Origin: Margaritispora aquatica
Taxonomy: Eukaryota; Ascomycota; Leotiomycetes; Helotiales; Discinellaceae
Direction: 5' to 3'
Length of the DNA: 64,000 nucleotides
NCBI GenBank assembly: GCA_007644065.1
Contig: VJWN01000003.1
Coordinates: 992,001 to 1,056,000, forward strand
The notes under the pieces were generated by a model. That model was not told the origin of the DNA, did no database searches, and saw nothing but the letters and a program-made list of their open reading frames with translations. Of the stretch, positions 35,722 through 47,204 are shown piece by piece (positions within the stretch are counted from its first letter, which is position 1; each line of letters begins with the position of its first letter). The translations under genes were made by a program, and so were the position numbers.

Positions 35722-37028
35722 CTATGGACAGACGAACGTAGCCTCTGAAAAGAGTCTGCCTGACTCAACAGTCTCCTGGTCGCCGATTTTCAGCTTCAGC
35801 GAGATTTCCTTTGGTGAGAACTGAGTATTGTTAGCTATGAGCTTTGCAAGTCCTACTTGAAGAACGAACCTGATAGATATAAGGCTTTGTTCCTGCGGCT
35901 CCGGCAGCAATCTGCTTGATAAAGCCCGGGACGTGGGCCAAGACATCCACTTTGTCAATCCTCTCATCTAGTGGGCCTTCCATAACGGCATGCACATCCT
36001 TTCCGTCCTTCGTCTTACCTTCCCACACAAACTTGACGGTTTCTGGCTCTGGCCAGTCATTTTGAGCATCTCCCTTGACTGTCGTGTGCTCAACGGTCAT
36101 TGATGACCCTGCACAAATGATCTCTCCATCCCTCGCAATCCCACCGACCGTGACTTTTGTAGAACCATAAGATGGAGGGGTAGTGAATTCCATCATAATT
36201 GCAGAGACATTTGGCCCGTGGAAGTTGACAAAGTTCCATTTGGCAGCGGCGTGGTGCGGCTTCATGCCTTGAAGGGCCATCACGAAGATCGCTTGTCCCC
36301 CAAAGTCAATAGGGCCATCCTTTGTCACGATTGTGCCCTTGCAAGTATTCCTGGGCCAGAAGGCGTGACTGACGGAGCCCCAAGGATTTGCCAAATCTGT
36401 GCCAAAAGTTGTCTTTCCGTCCTTGCCAACCAGGAAACCCGGTGCATCTCGAGTAATGGTCAAATCCACGAATGATTCCTCATTCACCATCGACTTTATT
36501 GTGTAGGTTTTGCCGTCCTCGGAAAGTTCGAGTGCAACATTGTCCGCGTAGAAACTTGTCTTGTCCTCGTCAAAGTCGACATTCGACAACGCATCAGAAC
36601 ACCACAAATGAGGCTTATTCTCGCTCTTTGGATAGAAGATCTTCGAGTTGAATTGCACGGTCGTTTTGATATTACTAAAGGTAATCAGCAGCCGCCATAG
36701 GCAAAAGCATTTAGTCGAGTAAGTCCTACCTAACATTGCTATAAATGATCTGCGCCATACCAATGTGACCGGCTGGTGTGAATATGTAGAATGTTTGGGT
36801 TTCTACTGAGGTCACATCCAAGACTTGCCATGTCAGATCCTTCTTCGTGAGCTCTGTGTATGGTGTTTCTGCTGTTTGTGTATCAACAGAACAGACCGCC
36901 GAGGGGCCATATATAGGCTCTGGAGTGCCGGCTACACTCGCCAGCCTGCAGAAGCCAATATAAATTAGCTATGTTGGTATCTTCAAGAATGAGAACTCTG
37001 CGTACGTCTTTTTGGCCCAGTTCATCAT
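35722..37028 (-). CDS. SVF1: Survival factor 1 (Svf1) family protein
   Basis: Svf1 proteins support survival under oxidative and cold stress in yeast and act in ceramide transport between ER and Golgi. Exons in minus order are 37028-37006, 36945-36730, 36674-35870 and 35820-35722, giving 380 residues. The start [22 protein letters not shown] matches the N-terminal amphipathic helix of the family. The body is a two-lobed lipocalin-like beta structure with [39 protein letters not shown] and a C-terminal [15 protein letters not shown]. No membrane span or signal peptide is present. Introns are 49-60 nt. A near-cognate upstream ATG pair lets translation start at either of the first two Met codons. 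Identity is secure. Confidence 0.93.
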
Positions 37029-37503
37029 CTTGAAAGTGTTTGTATGGGTGAGTTCTTATGGATTTGGTGGATAGTGGTTGTGTTGATTTCCTGAGAGATT
37101 TTGTACACAGCGGCCCCTCCACCGCCTTTGCTTTGCCCTCCTCGCCCGCTTCTTCCCTTGCCTCCCAACCTACGTCAGCAACCCGGCTTCATCACTCCGG
37201 CACTGCATGAAATCTATCTTGTCGTAAGGTACCGACTGTAATGCATTATTCATGTTAAAGTTAAAAGTCTTTCTAATGGATCATGTTTCACAAACAATGA
37301 ATCGCGAACCACAAGCATATATTGTTAATATGTAAAGAAGCTCGAAAATTCATGCCGTGACGCCGCTTCTTGGTGGTCGCATATCGTTTTCTGTCCTTGC
37401 AGGGTTGGGCGAGATTTCTCCTTGGCCCATTATTATTCATATTTTTCGAAACTTCAACAGCAGAGCCTGTATTTCTCTGCTACTGTACTATAATAACTAT
37501 TTA
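37029..37503. other. Intergenic stretch, Svf1 promoter side
   Basis: 475 bp between the nitrilase-family 3' end and the Svf1 start. No gene is visible. A pyrimidine-rich block at about 37105-37165 lies upstream of Svf1. Confidence 0.5.
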
Positions 37504-38567
37504 TTAAAGCTCAGGATAGACATCCGTTCTTCTCTTTAGAGGCACTTCAGTCCGAAGCCTTCTCACCATGGACAGATCAATTGATGCGGTTGCGATTTGA
37601 GGACCCTCAAATTCGCCTCCCAACTCAGCAAGAATTTCTCCCCAAGGGTCAATAATCATGGAGTGACCATATGTAACTCTTTGAGAATTATGCTGGCCTG
37701 CTTGAGCTGCAGCAACTACGAATGACTGGGTCTCAATCGCTCTGGCACGAAGTAGAATACTCCAATGTGCCTTGCCTGTTGGCACTGTGAAAGCAGACGG
37801 ATACGCGATTATTTCGGCTCCCAGACGTTTGAGAGACAGAGGGACTTCTGGAAATCGAAGCTTTATGGTCGTTAGCATATGATCTTCAATCACAGACGTG
37901 CAGCTTACATCAAAGCAAATCATCATTCCCACAAGACCCACGCTCGTTTTAACAGGCGGGATGATTTCCATGCCCTCTTCAAAGGTGCTTTGCTTGTCGT
38001 CAGCGTCCATCATTCAGAGTGGTATATACGTATATCTCACTCGCTCTCTCTCGCCTTTGGTCCATTGCTGAGATTCATATCAAAGAGGTGAAGCTTCTGA
38101 TATCGCTCAACAACTTCGCCACTGTCGTCTATCCATATTGACGTATTCTTGATCTTACCAGAATCTCCATCCCCAGGCTCGTGAATACCAGCCGTGATGG
38201 ATATTTTGTTATCCTTGGCTAGACTTCTCAAACCTTGAACATAGATGCTCTCCTCAATCGACACAACAAGAGACCTCGTTTCCTCCGGCGAATGACTGAT
38301 ATAATCGGAGGCCTCGGGAAGAAACAGCGCCTATGAATATTAGCTCAGGCAAGTGATAAAAGGCGGTGATCTGGTGTTTCTTTTTCTTACTTTAGCATTT
38401 GCAGCAATAGCTAAATTCACTAGTATTTGAGCTTGTTCAAGATTGTGTTTCATACATGATGTAGAGCACATCTGACCAACCGCCTATTTTGCGATGTTAG
38501 GACTTCCGGGATCTAAAAGGCCTAGTAGTAGAGAACGAGAGATTACAATAATGTTTTCTCCTCCCAT
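37504..38567 (-). CDS. Carbon-nitrogen hydrolase of the Nit1/Nit2 type (deaminated glutathione amidase-like)
   Basis: Nitrilase-superfamily amidase. The closest known role is hydrolysis of deaminated glutathione, a metabolite-repair reaction. Exons in minus order are 38567-38547, 38483-38391, 38330-38041, 37987-37909 and 37860-37504, giving 279 residues. The Glu-Lys-Cys triad is visible: Glu44 in LFLPEAS, Lys117 in YQKLHLFD and Cys159 in MICFDLRFPEVP. The LKRLGAEIIAYPSAFT and AHWSILLRARAIE segments are typical. The acceptor for exon 4 at 37988-37989 is chosen because it restores the frame (KARESDTFEEGME). The ATG at 38567 gives the usual family start just before AVGQMCST. An in-frame ATG at 38681 would add 38 residues, perhaps a targeting leader. 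Confidence 0.92.
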
Positions 38568-39432
38568 CCTGTTAAGCTTTCGATACTGGTCGACTCCGAA
38601 ATCCTTATCGTCAAGTACCGGACTTGATCCAGAGTTCGCCTTAAACAGAGACTGAAATATACTCAAGTCATGGGTTGACAAATGATTTTGATGATACCCG
38701 ATTTCTTATCTTTCCTCCTTTCTATTTTTCTTGCAGTTTCTCTCTGTTCATCTACAAAACTAGAGGTCGATGATCTAGTCCACTTAGAGATGTCATGATA
38801 TGGTTGAAGATTGGTCGTTGTGAGCCATTGAAGGTGGGGTAGTATTTCGGGGGCCATGGAAACACCAAAAAGTGGTTACATTATCAAGATCACTAGCCAT
38901 ACACCTCAAATTGCTTGCTCCTAGATATAGTTTTACATCTTATCTGCTTGAGATATGGTTCTGAATCTTTCTTCTCCACTCCTTCGTCATCAGAGGTCAA
39001 GATCACCACATATTGCACCATAAGCGATGCCAAGAGCATTACAATATGCACCAAACGAACACACCCCCTCTTTCTTATCAATTTATCTTCATCTAGAGAA
39101 GATGCAGTTCTGATCTAGCTACTATCCTGCTGCATTGCTCTCCACTTCTGCCGCATGATGCCTTTGAAGAAACATCACTTCCGGTCATAATTCAAGTATG
39201 TGATTGCTCGTAAGCGAGAGGGCCAAAGAATAGATGGCAAAAGTGTTCAAATTATCGTCAGCATGAAGAGTGGAATGGCCCACCAGATTGACCGCGTTGA
39301 GAAAGTCCTCCGGGAGTGGAGTTGAGAGTGGTTATCACTTGTTATTTACATAGATATCAGGAAATCTGTCGCCCTTCATTGAAGCTCTTGTCACTTCAAC
39401 ACTTTGATCAATTTGATCAATCAAAGGCCCAA
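38568..39432. other. Divergent intergenic stretch
   Basis: 865 bp between the nitrilase-family gene and the MFS transporter. It may contain a 38-codon upstream extension of the nitrilase frame (to 38681). A 64-codon minus frame at 38663-38857 has no recognisable features. No other gene is visible. Confidence 0.45.
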
Positions 39433-41582
39433 ATGTCTGAAACACAACCAAAGAAATCAGTGAGTACCATATCAACTTGAGTTGAATACAATTTGACCAA
39501 GGTTATCAGTTTCGCTCATTTATTTGGGACAATGACACCCATCTCAAATCCAAAGAGGAACAAAAGCTTCTCAGAAAGCTTGATGTCTCGATTTTAACAA
39601 TTGCTTGTCTTGGATTTTTCGTATGCATTACCACAAAGTTCAATGGAAGAAACTAAGCTCAAGATATAGCTGAAATATCTCGACCAAGGAAACATGGCGA
39701 ACGCATATGTCAGGTAAGACCACCAACCCCTCATTCTCACTCCATGCTAATCAAACTGTAGCGGGATGCAAGAGGACCTGAAAATGTACGGGAACGAATA
39801 TACATATGCTGGAACTGCGTACACTTGCGCGTATGCTATTATGCAAGTCCCCTCCACAATGATCATTCAGAAGATTCGACCAAGTTACTGGCTGGCATTC
39901 ATGGAGATTGGATGGGGTGTCTTTACCTTTGCCCAAGCTGGCATGCATAATGTGAATGAGCTCTATGCTTTCGGATTTCTGGTTGGGATCTTCGAAAGCT
40001 CGTTCTTCCCTTGTCTGCTGTTCGTGCTTGGCTCTTGGTACACCAAGACAGAACTTGGTATGCTTAACATAAAGTCTTGTCTCTTAATTTGGAGGCTGAC
40101 AATTACGCAGCAAAGCGTATTGCAATTTTTCATATGACAGCACCTCTTGGATCAGCCTTCAGTGGTTACTTGGTATGTCCATTGAACCCACCAATCGTTG
40201 CTTTTGTCTCACATACCTCTAGCAAGCCGCAGTCTACAAGTCTCTTGATGGTCATCTTGGCCTTGAAGGATGGAGATGGCTGTACATTGTATGCGGATGC
40301 ATGACTGTCCCTGTCGGCTTCGCGACATTCTTCTTCTTTCCAGATACTCCTCATACCACCCGAGCTTGGTTCTTGACCAAGGACGAATGTGCTTTAGCGT
40401 TAGACCGAGTTGAGAAAGCTGGAAAGGCTCCGCCTGTCAAGATCACTGTTGCGACATCCAGACGTATCTTCGCTAGATGGAGTATTTACCCCGTTATTCA
40501 CCACACTTGTAATACATGCTAATTGTACAGGATGGTATGCATTCGTCCTAGGTTATGTGGTATGTTACCTCCAAGCACTTGAGGTTAAGACACTGATAGG
40601 ACACAATAGCTCTACGGGTCCAGCTGCCAAGCAAGTGGCTATTTCGCGATCTACCTCAAGTCAGAGCACTTTTCTGTCGATGACCGAAACACCATTCCTA
40701 CAGGCACAAATCTCATCTCGGCATTCTGCATCGTCTTGGTATTTTCACTACCCCCTTTGAAAATAATGCAGTTACTGATCATATGAAGTGGGGATTTGGG
40801 TCAGACTTCACTGGAAGCAGAATCGCTTTTATCCTAGGTCCACTCGTCAGTAATCCTGCCTAGTTTCTAGACTTGATTGTAACTGATACATGCAGGCATA
40901 TGGACTTATCCCGAACGGTATCTTGGCTGTATGACCTGCTAGTGTGAAGCTGAAGGAGTTCGCATTCTTGACAGACGGGGTGCAGCTTATGACTGCTATC
41001 TTGTAAGTGTTCTCACAATACGGTCTATGCGAGAAAAAATGTTGACAATTTCGAAGCTATACATGGGCGAATGAGATCTGTGCAGGCGATAACGAAGAAA
41101 GAGCTCTAGTCATCAGCAGTATGAACGGGATGCAATATGCAGTACGCGCTCTTCTCATCTTCAATCATTGATAACACATCATGACTGATACACCACAGGT
41201 TGCAGCATGGCTTCCAATCGTCATCTTCCCACAAACGATGTCGCCGTCCTTCCGTAAGTCGAAATTTCTCTCAGTTTCGCACAACTTTTCCCTAGCTATC
41301 TCACATACATCGCAACGTAGCCTTCACTTCACAGTATGCTGACAAATCTCAGGACGCGGTTTCCCCGCAACCTTCGGTTTCGTGATCGCGGCCTTACTCG
41401 TCATTTGTGGTATCCAGTTCTTGGCCGTGTGTGAGAGACGGAAACGAGTTGTTGATACCGAAAATGGAGTGACTTCTTCCACTGGAGATGATGGTGGATA
41501 TTTATCTGAGAGTAAAGAAGCTGAGGTTTCGATCAAGAGTGATGGAAATCATGACGGGGTAGTGGGTGGGGAGAAGAAGTGA
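39433..41582 (+). pseudogene. MFS transporter (DAL5/TNA1-like anion:cation symporter) with in-frame TGA
   Basis: Plasma-membrane permease family for allantoate, nicotinate, pantothenate and similar acids. I trace twelve exons: 39433-39459, 39510-39620, 39670-39713, 39762-40057, 40111-40172, 40223-40481, 40531-40559, 40610-40738, 40789-40845, 40896-41002, 41057-41141 plus 41199-41253, and 41353-41582. They would encode 496 residues in one frame. Landmarks are KYLDQGNMANAYVSGMQED, GIFESSFFPCLLFVLGSWYT, FHMTAPLGSAFSGYL and TWANEICAGDNEERALVISSMNGMQYA split over introns. The frame is interrupted once, at 40932-40934, by TGA where the family has tryptophan (LAV-stop-PASVKL). This would truncate the protein at residue 350, losing the last four helices or so. 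All splice sites and the remaining codons look intact, so the change is recent, a sequence error, or read through. Confidence 0.8.
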
Positions 41583-42708
41583 GGCTCTCGCTTAAATTAC
41601 GGATTGCCCACTCCTCTGGTTTTGACATTTCAGTTGATCGAATACGGTGGCATGTGAGAAGGATTCTGGGGATGAAGAGAATTTCAAGGTATTTCAATTA
41701 AATTCTTCATTTCTCTATGATCTAGAAACAGATGGGAGGGGAATTTTGGGTAGTTGTCTTAATCAATATCTCATATGTATCTGAGAGAGAATATATCGTA
41801 AATTACGAAAAGATCACATATCCAGGTACTTTTGATGCATCCGTAGAAACAAGTGAGACGAATAGAGTTCTTCATTTACATATCAGCTTGCTTTCATTCG
41901 TTTATCAGAGAAATCTACTGTGACAGCATCAACACATCCGATCATGCAACAACATCACAACATCATCCATCACCGGATTAGTCGCATAATCCATCGTACT
42001 CTTCCTGGCCTCATCAACAGCGCCAGAACTTGCCCCATCTCCCCTCTTACGAAGGTCCATGAGTTCTGACCACAAAGGAGACATCTCAATACTACCGCCT
42101 AGAACTCAATTCTCGCATGCTTGCAACTGTTATGATGCTGTTGGTGTTGATATTGCATTGCTTACGACAGGAGGATGCAGTAGAAAGGACAGGCTTTTCC
42201 AAGACGACTATGCGGGAGATCTACAGATATACGTCTTTAATCCCGAGATTGTGCGTCCTCAGATCAAGCTGCTAGGTACTTGAGTGTTGAATCTGAGGTA
42301 TGAGTGGCTCGGCTAACTCGAGCTGAATACTGACAGGTGCTTGAACGTCACATGGCGGTGCCTCGAAAGTAAATGTTCAAGGTCTAGACAAGGCGCTACA
42401 GGCGAGCAAAAGAGATATAATGAAATTGGATTGGCGAGTGAGAGATGTCCAGCCTCTACTCTTTACACGATGATGTCGACGACCAAGAAGCAAGGGTATA
42501 AGAGTGAGATAGTGAGTGCCCACGGGAAGCTGTATTCATTAAGCTTTATGTCTTCGTCAATATCTAAACAAATGAAACGCAATCTAAAAACAAATGAAAG
42601 AAAATTGCCGTTCTCCAGGAACGGTCTTATCCTCCCAATCAGTCCATTCGTTTCCAGCCGTCGGACAGTTCACCTCCAGTCTATACTGCACCCCAAATCG
42701 TAATATGC
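41583..42708. other. Intergenic stretch with a small minus-strand frame
   Basis: 1.1 kb between the MFS gene and the lipocalin-like gene. A 43-residue minus-strand frame (42060-41929, starting MDLRKRGDGASSG) has ordinary composition but no recognisable homology. It could be a gene tail. A plus frame at 42341-42703 lacks any support. Nothing else is visible. Confidence 0.4.
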
Positions 42709-43403
42709 TTAAACCGACTTGTAGTCATACACAGTCCGACCATTATCAACCTCTCCCTTCTTGCTCTTGATTGAAGTCTTGCGGCAGAACATTCTTTGTC
42801 CATCAACCAGCATGAAGCCCCAAACCTGAAGACATGTTATTAGCCGCGATCTCAATGAACGGTCCGAGATAGGAAGGACAAACATTGCGAGCCTCGAATC
42901 CTTCCTTATCGGAAATCTCCTCCTCATACATGACAAGCTGATCGCACCATCCTGCTTTTAGGTAGGCATCATCGATGGTACTAGCTTCAACTGGCTTTGC
43001 TCTGGCCTGGAGGGATCCAATGATTGGATTCTTTCGCTCGTTCCATTGAAAGTCGAGACGCTGCACTTCGTCGTGAGCCTTCATTGGACCTCTTTGTGGG
43101 AAGCTGATGGTCCAGTTTGCAGGTGACGCATTTGCGTTGGTTGTGAAGGTCACAGTCATCGGAGGGGCTGGAAATAATTAGAGTTTGGGATATCTGAGAT
43201 GGAGTTGTGACCCATACCAACTTTCATGGCCTTGCGAAGTGCCCATGATACGCCACGAATTTCCATTGCCTTCTCAAATTCATCTGAAAATCCTTTGTTC
43301 TTTGGAAAATTAGAGAGTTTTTTTAAAAAGGGGGATATAAAAAACTTACAATGGTATAGCTTCCTGAACAGTTGGTGACCTGGATGTTTTCTGGGCACGA
43401 CAT
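42709..43403 (-). CDS. Small lipocalin/FABP-like protein of unknown function
   Basis: Four exons in minus order: 43403-43350, 43299-43218, 43167-42884 and 42825-42709, giving 178 residues. The start MSCPENIQVTNCSGSYTI, the KAMEIRGVSWALRKAMKV helix and the C-terminal VWGFMLVDGQRMFCRKT and GRTVYDYKSV strands resemble a widespread fungal family of small cytosolic proteins with a lipocalin or fatty-acid-binding-like barrel. No ligand is established for that family as far as I know. There is no signal peptide. Exon 3 ends at a GTTTGT donor; its intron holds GCTAATAAC near the acceptor. Reading through that intron would instead give a shifted tail, so the spliced form is preferred. Fold assignment is by pattern and moderately sure. 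Confidence 0.72.
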
Positions 43404-44295
43404 TTTGAGATGTGGTATGAAGAATGATGAAAAGTAAAGTAAAGTGAAGTAAAGTTGTTTGATGCTTTTTGAGTGAGTTGATTGCAATATGAGACTATTC
43501 GACGGCAGCTAGACTGTCTTATAAACATCTTCGAGCGTTGTAGCTATGGCCATTGCTTAGCATCGGTAGTTCGGAGCTTTTGGCCTGCCTGAAGCTCGAT
43601 CAAGCTCACGTCTTGCGAAAAAGAGGCTGAACGGGAAGCTGGTCTCATCGCCATACACACAGTAAATGTTTGGATGAATAGCACGGGCTGTGCCAAAATC
43701 GCGGATTTAACAATTGCGATCACCGATGGACGTTTCATGGTACGTGAACTTCAGGTCAAGAAAGCTGTGAAACTCGCAAGAGGAAAAGCGACCTGGCTTT
43801 GAAATATCGCATCACTTATTGATGAAATTTATCGCAGAGGGACTGATGCTGATGGTTGATTTGGAACGAATTATCCACTGACCGAGCGGAACGAGCCAGC
43901 ATCACATCGTTGAATCGTGCACCGTGTGTATGTCCGTGAACACGGCAATCACTACTCAATTCATGACGCCATTCAGATTTTAATGACTTTTGTAGCAGGT
44001 TTTGCTTTGGTAATAGAGAACTTTGAAATATGGAGAAGATAAAATAGAAGAGAGATATTTCCATTTTGAAATGAAATCTAAGAGACGACGTTGGTTTCCG
44101 AAGGATGAGCTGGAGCTCAATCGAGGTCTCGGGTTGAGCACCTTTAACCGATCATGTGACTAGCCCGCTTGAACCGGACGCTTGATGCATAGCGCATTTC
44201 GTCATATCTTAGCCCACAGAGGATGACTGTGTTTCCGAATATAAATCTTTCAAGAGAAGAACAATTGAGCAAGAGCCATCAATCAAGTATTCCAG
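43404..44295. other. Intergenic stretch, no gene seen
   Basis: About 0.9 kb upstream of the lipocalin-like gene. Only short unsupported frames are present. It probably contains that gene's promoter. Confidence 0.5.
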
Positions 44296-44646
44296 ATGTT
44301 ATCACAGCAAAAGCGTACACAAGATGATGTTGCTGATCTTACCGAGTCAAGTTCTTCCTCCAACAAACGTCGACAGAAGACGTCAGCAATGCGGACCATA
44401 TTTCAAAAGTATCCCTTGAAATGTCATGGACAATCTGCTCGGTAAGATAGCAACAAGAAATGAGGGATTTTCAATGGAATTTAAAGATTTGTACTTTGCT
44501 ACAGTGCCTTCCGAAAACCAGGACCTCCAATCTCCCGAAATCTTGGAGAAATATACCAATAATTTCCTAGTATCCTTCGTAGAGCTATCGGCTTCACAGG
44601 TCTGAGTTCAATTCACTTTATTGAGCCAACCAAAGTCTTTGCTTGA
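44296..44646 (+). pseudogene. Possible small gene or relic
   Basis: Exon 44296-44441 and an exon from 44505 join in frame across a GTAAGA...CTACAG intron of 63 nt. The product starts MLSQQKRTQDDVADLTESS, has a basic NKRRQK patch and continues FRKPGPPISRNLGEIYQ to a TAA at 44560-44562. The same frame continues past the stop for 27 sensible codons (FPSILRRAIGFTGLSSIHF) to a TGA ending at 44646. CAA-to-TAA decay of a longer gene would explain this. I recognise no family. A short real protein of 67 residues is the alternative. Confidence 0.3.
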
Positions 44647-45868
44647 GCTGTTTGACAATTATCATTGGTCTGGTGTGCACGTACCAGTGCGAACTTTTAT
44701 AACGCCCCACTATATAGGGCACTATATAGGGCGGAGACAGATCCGATACTCTACCCCATGGGGCTCCATAAAGCAGCCTAAGAATATACCGTACTATATA
44801 TATTCAGCTTCTAACGAAGGGTCAGTCGGATGGGCGGAGTTAAATAAGTTAGACGGGTAAAAAGCCACAAGGTCGGACTTCTTGCCAATTTATCTTATGA
44901 TTGTATTCTTGTGCCTGGTATCATTTAAGGTATGGTTGGATATGGGCTGTTTATTTCATATGGATAAAGGTGATTCATGGTCTCGGCTCTCTGGCCTATA
45001 GGAATGTATCCGAACGCCGACTTCAAGCATTTGAGGAGATTGCATGTTTACGCCTCGCTTCCTTAATGTAAGAACTTCCTGAAATGCCCCCCTTTTCGTC
45101 CTCTACGTATATCGATGGTATAAATAGTACAAATGGTACAAATGGCATAAAACGCAATAAAACTAGAATCGCAACACCCGAGCATATCGTACTCGATCAG
45201 AATTGCTCTAGAATGTTGAGATTGAAAACTCTTGATCGGGATTATAGAGAGTTACTCTGAGGTTATTGCTCTTTTTGGTGATACTATCGAAATCATGTTG
45301 GAACTTGGCAGTTGGCACTCCCCATACAGTATCTGATGCAGCAGTCCAGCTTTGCCGCTCTTTTGCATCAGAATTTCGGAATCTAACTAGTCTATACATA
45401 TCATTTGCAAGCTACGCTCAACCTAGCTCAAAAATGCCCGCTCCCAGCAATGTGGCATTTCTTGACATCTCGGAGTCGCCGAAAAACCAATCGTAACTTT
45501 TATGGCTAATGTCCATTACAACTCGAATACCAAACTTGACTTAATTTGCTTGCACTTCATAACAAGATTAAGAAGCAATAGGGTAAATGATAAGCCAAGG
45601 GATTCTCTGTGCCCCATGAGTACCTCCAGACTTGCATTTTTCGCTAAGAATCGCTTGATCAGGGAACTCATAACCGACTACTGTCCCTGGGACGTACCTT
45701 ACTTTTCCGTCGCGTTCATTCGTTGGAATATGACGGTACCTTAAATTAACCGTAAAAGCTAACAGTTAAACGTTAAGTAACTGTTGATGCGGCTTCGTGT
45801 CTGGTCGAGAGAAGACTTGGCGACAATTACGCATCATGCAATCAGGAATTCTTCTCCGAGTCACAATA
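44647..45868. other. Intergenic stretch with short repeats
   Basis: 1.2 kb with no supported gene. A 12-bp unit ACTATATAGGGC occurs twice in tandem at 44709-44732, embedded in a GCCC...GGGC dyad. Short near-repeats of ACAAATGGTA occur around 45118-45150. These may be remnants of small mobile elements, but I found no ends. Confidence 0.4.
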
Positions 45869-46070
45869 CTCGTGTTTTTCAGAAGTCTGTCCCCCCTGTT
45901 CTACCTGTACGCCAACAAAATAAAAATCCTTGGCTGGCAGTTGTTGGCAGTAGTGGCCTTTTCGACTGGAAATCTAATCTTAAGGCCTGTTGGAAGCTAA
46001 TCTGGCCTATCGGAACCTCCCCAGGAAAGCTTTCGTAAAACAAGGGGGACAGACTGCTGAAAAACACGAG
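45869..46070. mobile_element. MITE, 202 bp, mariner-type TA target site
   Basis: Two inverted repeats of about 31-33 bp face each other with two mismatches. The left end begins CTCGTGTTTTTCAGAAGTCT and the right end is the inverse of CTCGTGTTTTTCAGCAGTCT. TA dinucleotides flank the element at 45867-45868 and 46071-46072. The interior of about 136 bp has no coding potential. The ends differ from those of the Tc1/mariner copy at 20139-21476, so that element did not mobilise it. It lies 218 bp upstream of the secreted-protein gene and may sit in its promoter. Confidence 0.85.
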
Positions 46071-46290
46071 TAAACCTACAAGTAGCTTCAACGTTGATGG
46101 GAAGACGTGGGGCCTACGGCAGAGTTGTTTTGTGTAAGATTTGTGCTGAGAAGTGTTTATAAAGAGCTCTGCTCTCCGTTTGCCAGGTCCTTCACCTCAC
46201 TCCTCTCAACCATCCTTTCAAACTCAAAATCAACCAGTTGAAAACACTTCCAAGTCTACTCAAAGCACTAGCTGAGAAGAATCCGCAACT

Positions 46291-47204
46291 ATGAAGTCAA
46301 TCATTATCATAGCAAGTTGTTTCATGCTGTTTGTATTGAAGGTACGTAGCCACTCAACATTCCCCAAAAATCACCATGCCGTGATACTGATGAGATCCCT
46401 CATCATGGATTCAACGCAGCAAACTGACTTTTCTACTTCAGGCGACCAGTCTCGCAACCGATTCTCTCCAAGAGAGAAACCCGCGCCCCGGACTTCCCTA
46501 CCCAGAACGACCAATGACCTGGACAGGATCCATCGCCGGTGGGCCCAAGCTGAACGTGGAGGGAACCATCGAGGTAGACTTCTTCTTTCCTTCCATCCAT
46601 TCACGATGTATCAAGAAACTGACTTTACTACAGCAAGTCATCTCCGTTCTCCAAGCCACACAGCCCAAATTCGACTACGCCGCCCTCCAAGTAGCCGCTA
46701 AAGCCAAGGCAGAAAATTCCAGTATCTCAACCCGTACTGTCGTAAGCAGCCCCCTCGTCTATTTCTTACTCATTCTTTTTTTCAACCCGCGACCTCAGAC
46801 CATTTGCTAACAGACACCACATACAGACAGTATGGAACTGTGACCCCGACAACACCCAATACGCCTTCTGGTACGGCAATTTCCCCTGGTCCCTCGACGT
46901 CCCCATCGAAGACGCCATCCGGCATCTCAAGACCGTAGGCGGAACCTGCAACTGCCCACCCCACTCCTGCGTCCGTGTGTCCTGCTCTTGGGACCAAGCC
47001 GTCTACCTGTGCAACGATCGCGACTGGACCATGACGCCGGATTGCAGTTGGTTGGGGAACCCAATGGTGCAGCTGATTGCAGACAATTGCCAGGACAGGA
47101 TCATTGCTGGGACTAGGAACGGCGAGTGGCCAGTTGTGAGGGGAAAGATCTGGGATACGGAATTGTACTCTATTACCTATGAGTATTTGCCCGGGACTTG
47201 CTGA
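46291..47204 (+). CDS. Secreted cysteine-rich protein, effector-like, unknown function
   Basis: Exons are 46291-46341, 46442-46573, 46634-46741 and 46827-47204, giving 222 residues. The N-terminus is a strong signal peptide (MKSIIIIASCFMLFVLK and a short Ala/Ser segment), so the protein is expected outside the cell. The last exon carries all or nearly all of the cysteines, about eight, in CNCPPHSC, VSCSW, YLCND and later positions. It is also rich in Trp. This fits a small disulfide-stabilised domain. I recognise no named family; it resembles fungal candidate effectors only in general features. Intron 2 (60 nt) is in frame and stop-free, so retention would add 20 residues. Neighbours are a MITE upstream and a decayed helicase gene downstream, a repeat-rich setting common for lineage-specific secreted proteins. 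Confidence 0.78.

Noticed and set aside
40481..40531. Apparent frameshift in the MFS gene
   Set aside because: A 49-nt intron (40482-40530, GTATTT...TGTACAG with CTAAT near the acceptor) restores the frame and gives the normal family sequence ARWRWYAFVLGYV.
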